Of a stretch of 64,000 nt of DNA, positions 62,604 through 64,000 are shown piece after piece (position 1 is the first letter of the stretch; every line of letters starts with the position of its first letter). Origin of the DNA: Streptomyces aurantiogriseus (GTDB taxonomy: Bacteria; Actinomycetota; Actinomycetes; Streptomycetales; Streptomycetaceae); contig NZ_BMSX01000034.1 in assembly GCF_014649375.1 (NCBI RefSeq), positions 1-64,000 of the forward strand. The letters are read 5' to 3'. The position numbers and the translations under genes were made by a program. The notes beneath the pieces are model-generated. The model made no database searches. It was not told the DNA's origin and saw nothing but the letters and a program-made list of their open reading frames with translations.

Positions 62604-63211
62604 CCGCATCCTTCACCGAGGGTCACAGCGACCCGACCGTACAGCCGGTACCCGCCTCCGTCGTCGAGAAGGTCGACGCCGCCGACACCACCCTCCACAA
62701 CCCGAAACGGGCCGTGATCTCCATCGGCTCCAACCTCGGCAACCGCCTGGAGACCCTCCAGGGCGCCATCGACGCCCTCGAGGACACCCCGGGCGTGCGC
62801 ATCAAGGCCGTCTCCCCCGTCTACGAGACGGAGCCGTGGGGCGTCGAGCCCGGCAGCCAGCCGTCCTACTTCAACGCGGTCGTCGTCCTGAAGACGACGC
62901 TCCCCCCGTCCTCGCTCCTGGAGCGGGCGCACGCGGTCGAGGAGGCCTTCCATCGCGTACGGGACGAGCGCTGGGGCGCGCGCACACTCGACGTCGACAT
63001 CGTCGCGTACGCCGACGTCGTCTCCGACGACCCGCACCTCACGCTCCCCCACCCTCGCGCCCACGAGCGCGCCTTCGTCCTAGCCCCGTGGCGCGACGTG
63101 GAGCCCGGCGCCCAGCTGCCCGGCCGCGGCACCGTCGCCGCCCTCCTCGACACCGTCACCCGCGACGGTGTCGCGCCCCGCAAGGACCTGGAACTCCGGC
63201 TGCCCGAATAG
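62600..63211 (+). CDS. folK: 6-hydroxymethyl-dihydropterin pyrophosphokinase
   Basis: 203 residues. After a 35-residue variable N-terminus comes the family core AVISIGSNLGNRLETLQGAIDAL, VYETEPWGVEPGSQPSYFNAVVVLKT and RWGARTLDVDIVAYADVVSDDPHLTLPHPRAHERAFVLAPW, with the metal-binding Asp pair in LDVDIV. It transfers pyrophosphate from ATP to the pterin, giving the substrate of FolP. Last fol gene of the operon. Confidence 0.95.
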   Translation: MTASFTEGHSDPTVQPVPASVVEKVDAADTTLHNPKRAVISIGSNLGNRLETLQGAIDALEDTPGVRIKAVSPVYETEPWGVEPGSQPSYFNAVVVLKTTLPPSSLLERAHAVEEAFHRVRDERWGARTLDVDIVAYADVVSDDPHLTLPHPRAHERAFVLAPWRDVEPGAQLPGRGTVAALLDTVTRDGVAPRKDLELRLPE

Positions 63212-63281
63212 TCGTTAAGGTCAACACGACGACAGTCCCACGGCCACAGCCCGTGGGATCCGGGGGAACCGAAGGGACACC

Positions 63282-63767
63282 GTGAGAGAGCTGCGCATCA
63301 GGTTGCTGGTCGGCGTGTTCGTCGTCGCCGGCGTCCTGTCCTGGGCGGGCGCCCGCCTCTGGAACTCGATCGGGACCCTCCCCAGCGTCCCGCTGGCCGC
63401 CCCCATCGTCCTCGCTGTGATCGCCGCGATCCTGCTGGCCACGGCGCTCTCGTTGCGCGCCCGTCTCAAGGCCCAGCGCGAGCGTCGCCCCGAGGCCAAG
63501 GGCGTCGACCCGCTGATGGCCGCCCGCGCGGTCGTTTTCGGCCAGTCCAGTGCCCTGGTCGCCGCCCTCGTCGCCGGAATGTACGGCGGCACGGGCGTCT
63601 TCCTCCTGGAATCCCTCGACATCCCGGCCCGCCGCGACCAGGCCATCTACGCCGGTTTCTCGGTCCTGGCCGGCATCGCCGTCATAGCGGCGGCCCTTTT
63701 CCTGGAGCGGGTCTGCAAGCTCCCCGAGGACGACGACAACAACACGGGGGCGGCGTCCACGGCGTGA
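63282..63767 (+). CDS. DUF3180-type membrane protein
   Basis: 161 residues from a GTG start with GAAGGG upstream. Four hydrophobic helices (LLVGVFVVAGVLSWAGARLW; VPLAAPIVLAVIAAILLATALSL; AVVFGQSSALVAALVAGMYGGTGVFLL; AIYAGFSVLAGIAVIAAALFLERVC). The basic loop ARLKAQRERRPEAKGVDPL is characteristic of DUF3180 proteins, commonly next to folK in actinobacteria. Function unknown. Confidence 0.88.
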   Translation: MRELRIRLLVGVFVVAGVLSWAGARLWNSIGTLPSVPLAAPIVLAVIAAILLATALSLRARLKAQRERRPEAKGVDPLMAARAVVFGQSSALVAALVAGMYGGTGVFLLESLDIPARRDQAIYAGFSVLAGIAVIAAALFLERVCKLPEDDDNNTGAASTA

Positions 63768-63789
63768 CGCCGAAGGGGTCCGGGATCCC

Positions 63790-64000
63790 TCAGCGCGCCA
63801 TGATCAGGCTCATCGCCTCGTTGCGCGTCGCCGCGTCCCGCAGCTGCCCGCGCACTGCCGAGGTGATGGTCTTGGCACCGGGCTTGCGGATGCCCCGCAT
63901 CGACATGCACATGTGCTCACACTCCACGACGACGATGACACCGCGCGGCTCGAGGATCTCCATCAGGGAGTCCGCTATCTGCGTGGTGAGTCGTTCCTGC
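63790..64000 (-). CDS. folE: GTP cyclohydrolase I, C-terminal part (runs off the window)
   Basis: The minus strand reads 69 codons and then TGA: QERLTTQIADSLMEILEPRG ... VVECEHMCMSMRGIRKPGAKTITSAVRG ... NEAMSLIMAR. The zinc-binding cysteine and histidine in ECEHMC are present, as is the typical FolE ending. FolE makes the pterin precursor used by FolB, FolK and FolP. The 5' part lies beyond 64000. It converges with the DUF3180 gene across 22 bp. Confidence 0.95.
   Translation of the reverse strand, partial: QERLTTQIADSLMEILEPRGVIVVVECEHMCMSMRGIRKPGAKTITSAVRGQLRDAATRNEAMSLIMAR

Overview
This is a chromosomal segment of a high-G+C actinomycete, almost certainly Streptomyces. Third codon positions are strongly G/C biased, and the gene set is diagnostic: an attenuator-controlled auxiliary trpS, the complete sigE-cseA-cseB-cseC cell-envelope stress operon, lsr2, actinobacterial clpC and disA/radA, an orphan nuoD, and a pan/nad/coaX cluster followed by a fol cluster. 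From memory, this order resembles the Streptomyces coelicolor core region from the indolmycin-resistant tryptophanyl-tRNA synthetase gene to folE. I see no prophage, insertion sequence, CRISPR array, rRNA or tRNA gene, and no biosynthetic gene cluster.

Layout. 0-9.4 kb: trp leader/attenuator and trpS, a GlxA-type regulator divergent from a cysteine hydrolase, proC, a two-gene ABC exporter, a SulP transporter, a methyltransferase and two small proteins. 9.5-18.7 kb: PQQ-repeat Ser/Thr kinase, ilvD, a truncated TetR with a sugar-phosphate isomerase-like gene, ppx/gppA, a cysteine-rich protein, and an unusual membrane protein joining sigma-like, zinc-finger-like and BACON-like parts. 19-23.9 kb: radA-disA (DNA integrity and c-di-AMP), an anchored secreted protein, mutY. 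24.2-27.7 kb: sigE-cseABC. 27.7-32.9 kb: VOC and AraC genes, a DHA2-type MFS exporter divergent from its likely TetR repressor over three operators, an M23 peptidase and a secreted acid phosphatase. 33-38.3 kb: clpC with an upstream ClgR-type box, a small protein, lsr2 with a palindrome in its promoter spacer, blaI-argA, and a small membrane protein. 38.4-45.3 kb: a repeat-filled intergenic region, then a tightly overlapping operon (panG-like, panC, nadB, nadC, with coaX just downstream) for CoA and NAD precursors. 45.4-55.3 kb: a PLP lyase, an ArsR-fold regulator with a perfect palindrome, a TmrB-like kinase, a NarL-type two-component system, a MidA-like methyltransferase with a low-complexity insertion, orphan nuoD, and a YdbS/YdbT-like pair. 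55.5-64 kb: a coiled-coil membrane protein, an esterase, an MprF-like lipid aminoacyltransferase with a SigE-type promoter, folP, an NTF2-like gene, folB and folK with a candidate structured RNA ahead of folB, a DUF3180-type membrane protein, and the 3' end of folE.

Connected themes. The window carries both the envelope-stress sigma factor operon and a plausible target of it, the MprF-like gene. It carries three intermediary-metabolism blocks (Pro/Ile-Val, pantothenate/NAD, folate). It also has several intergenic sites that look regulatory and can be read directly: the trp attenuator, the TetR triple operator, the ArsR-type palindrome, the ClgR-type box, the lsr2 spacer palindrome and the folB leader.
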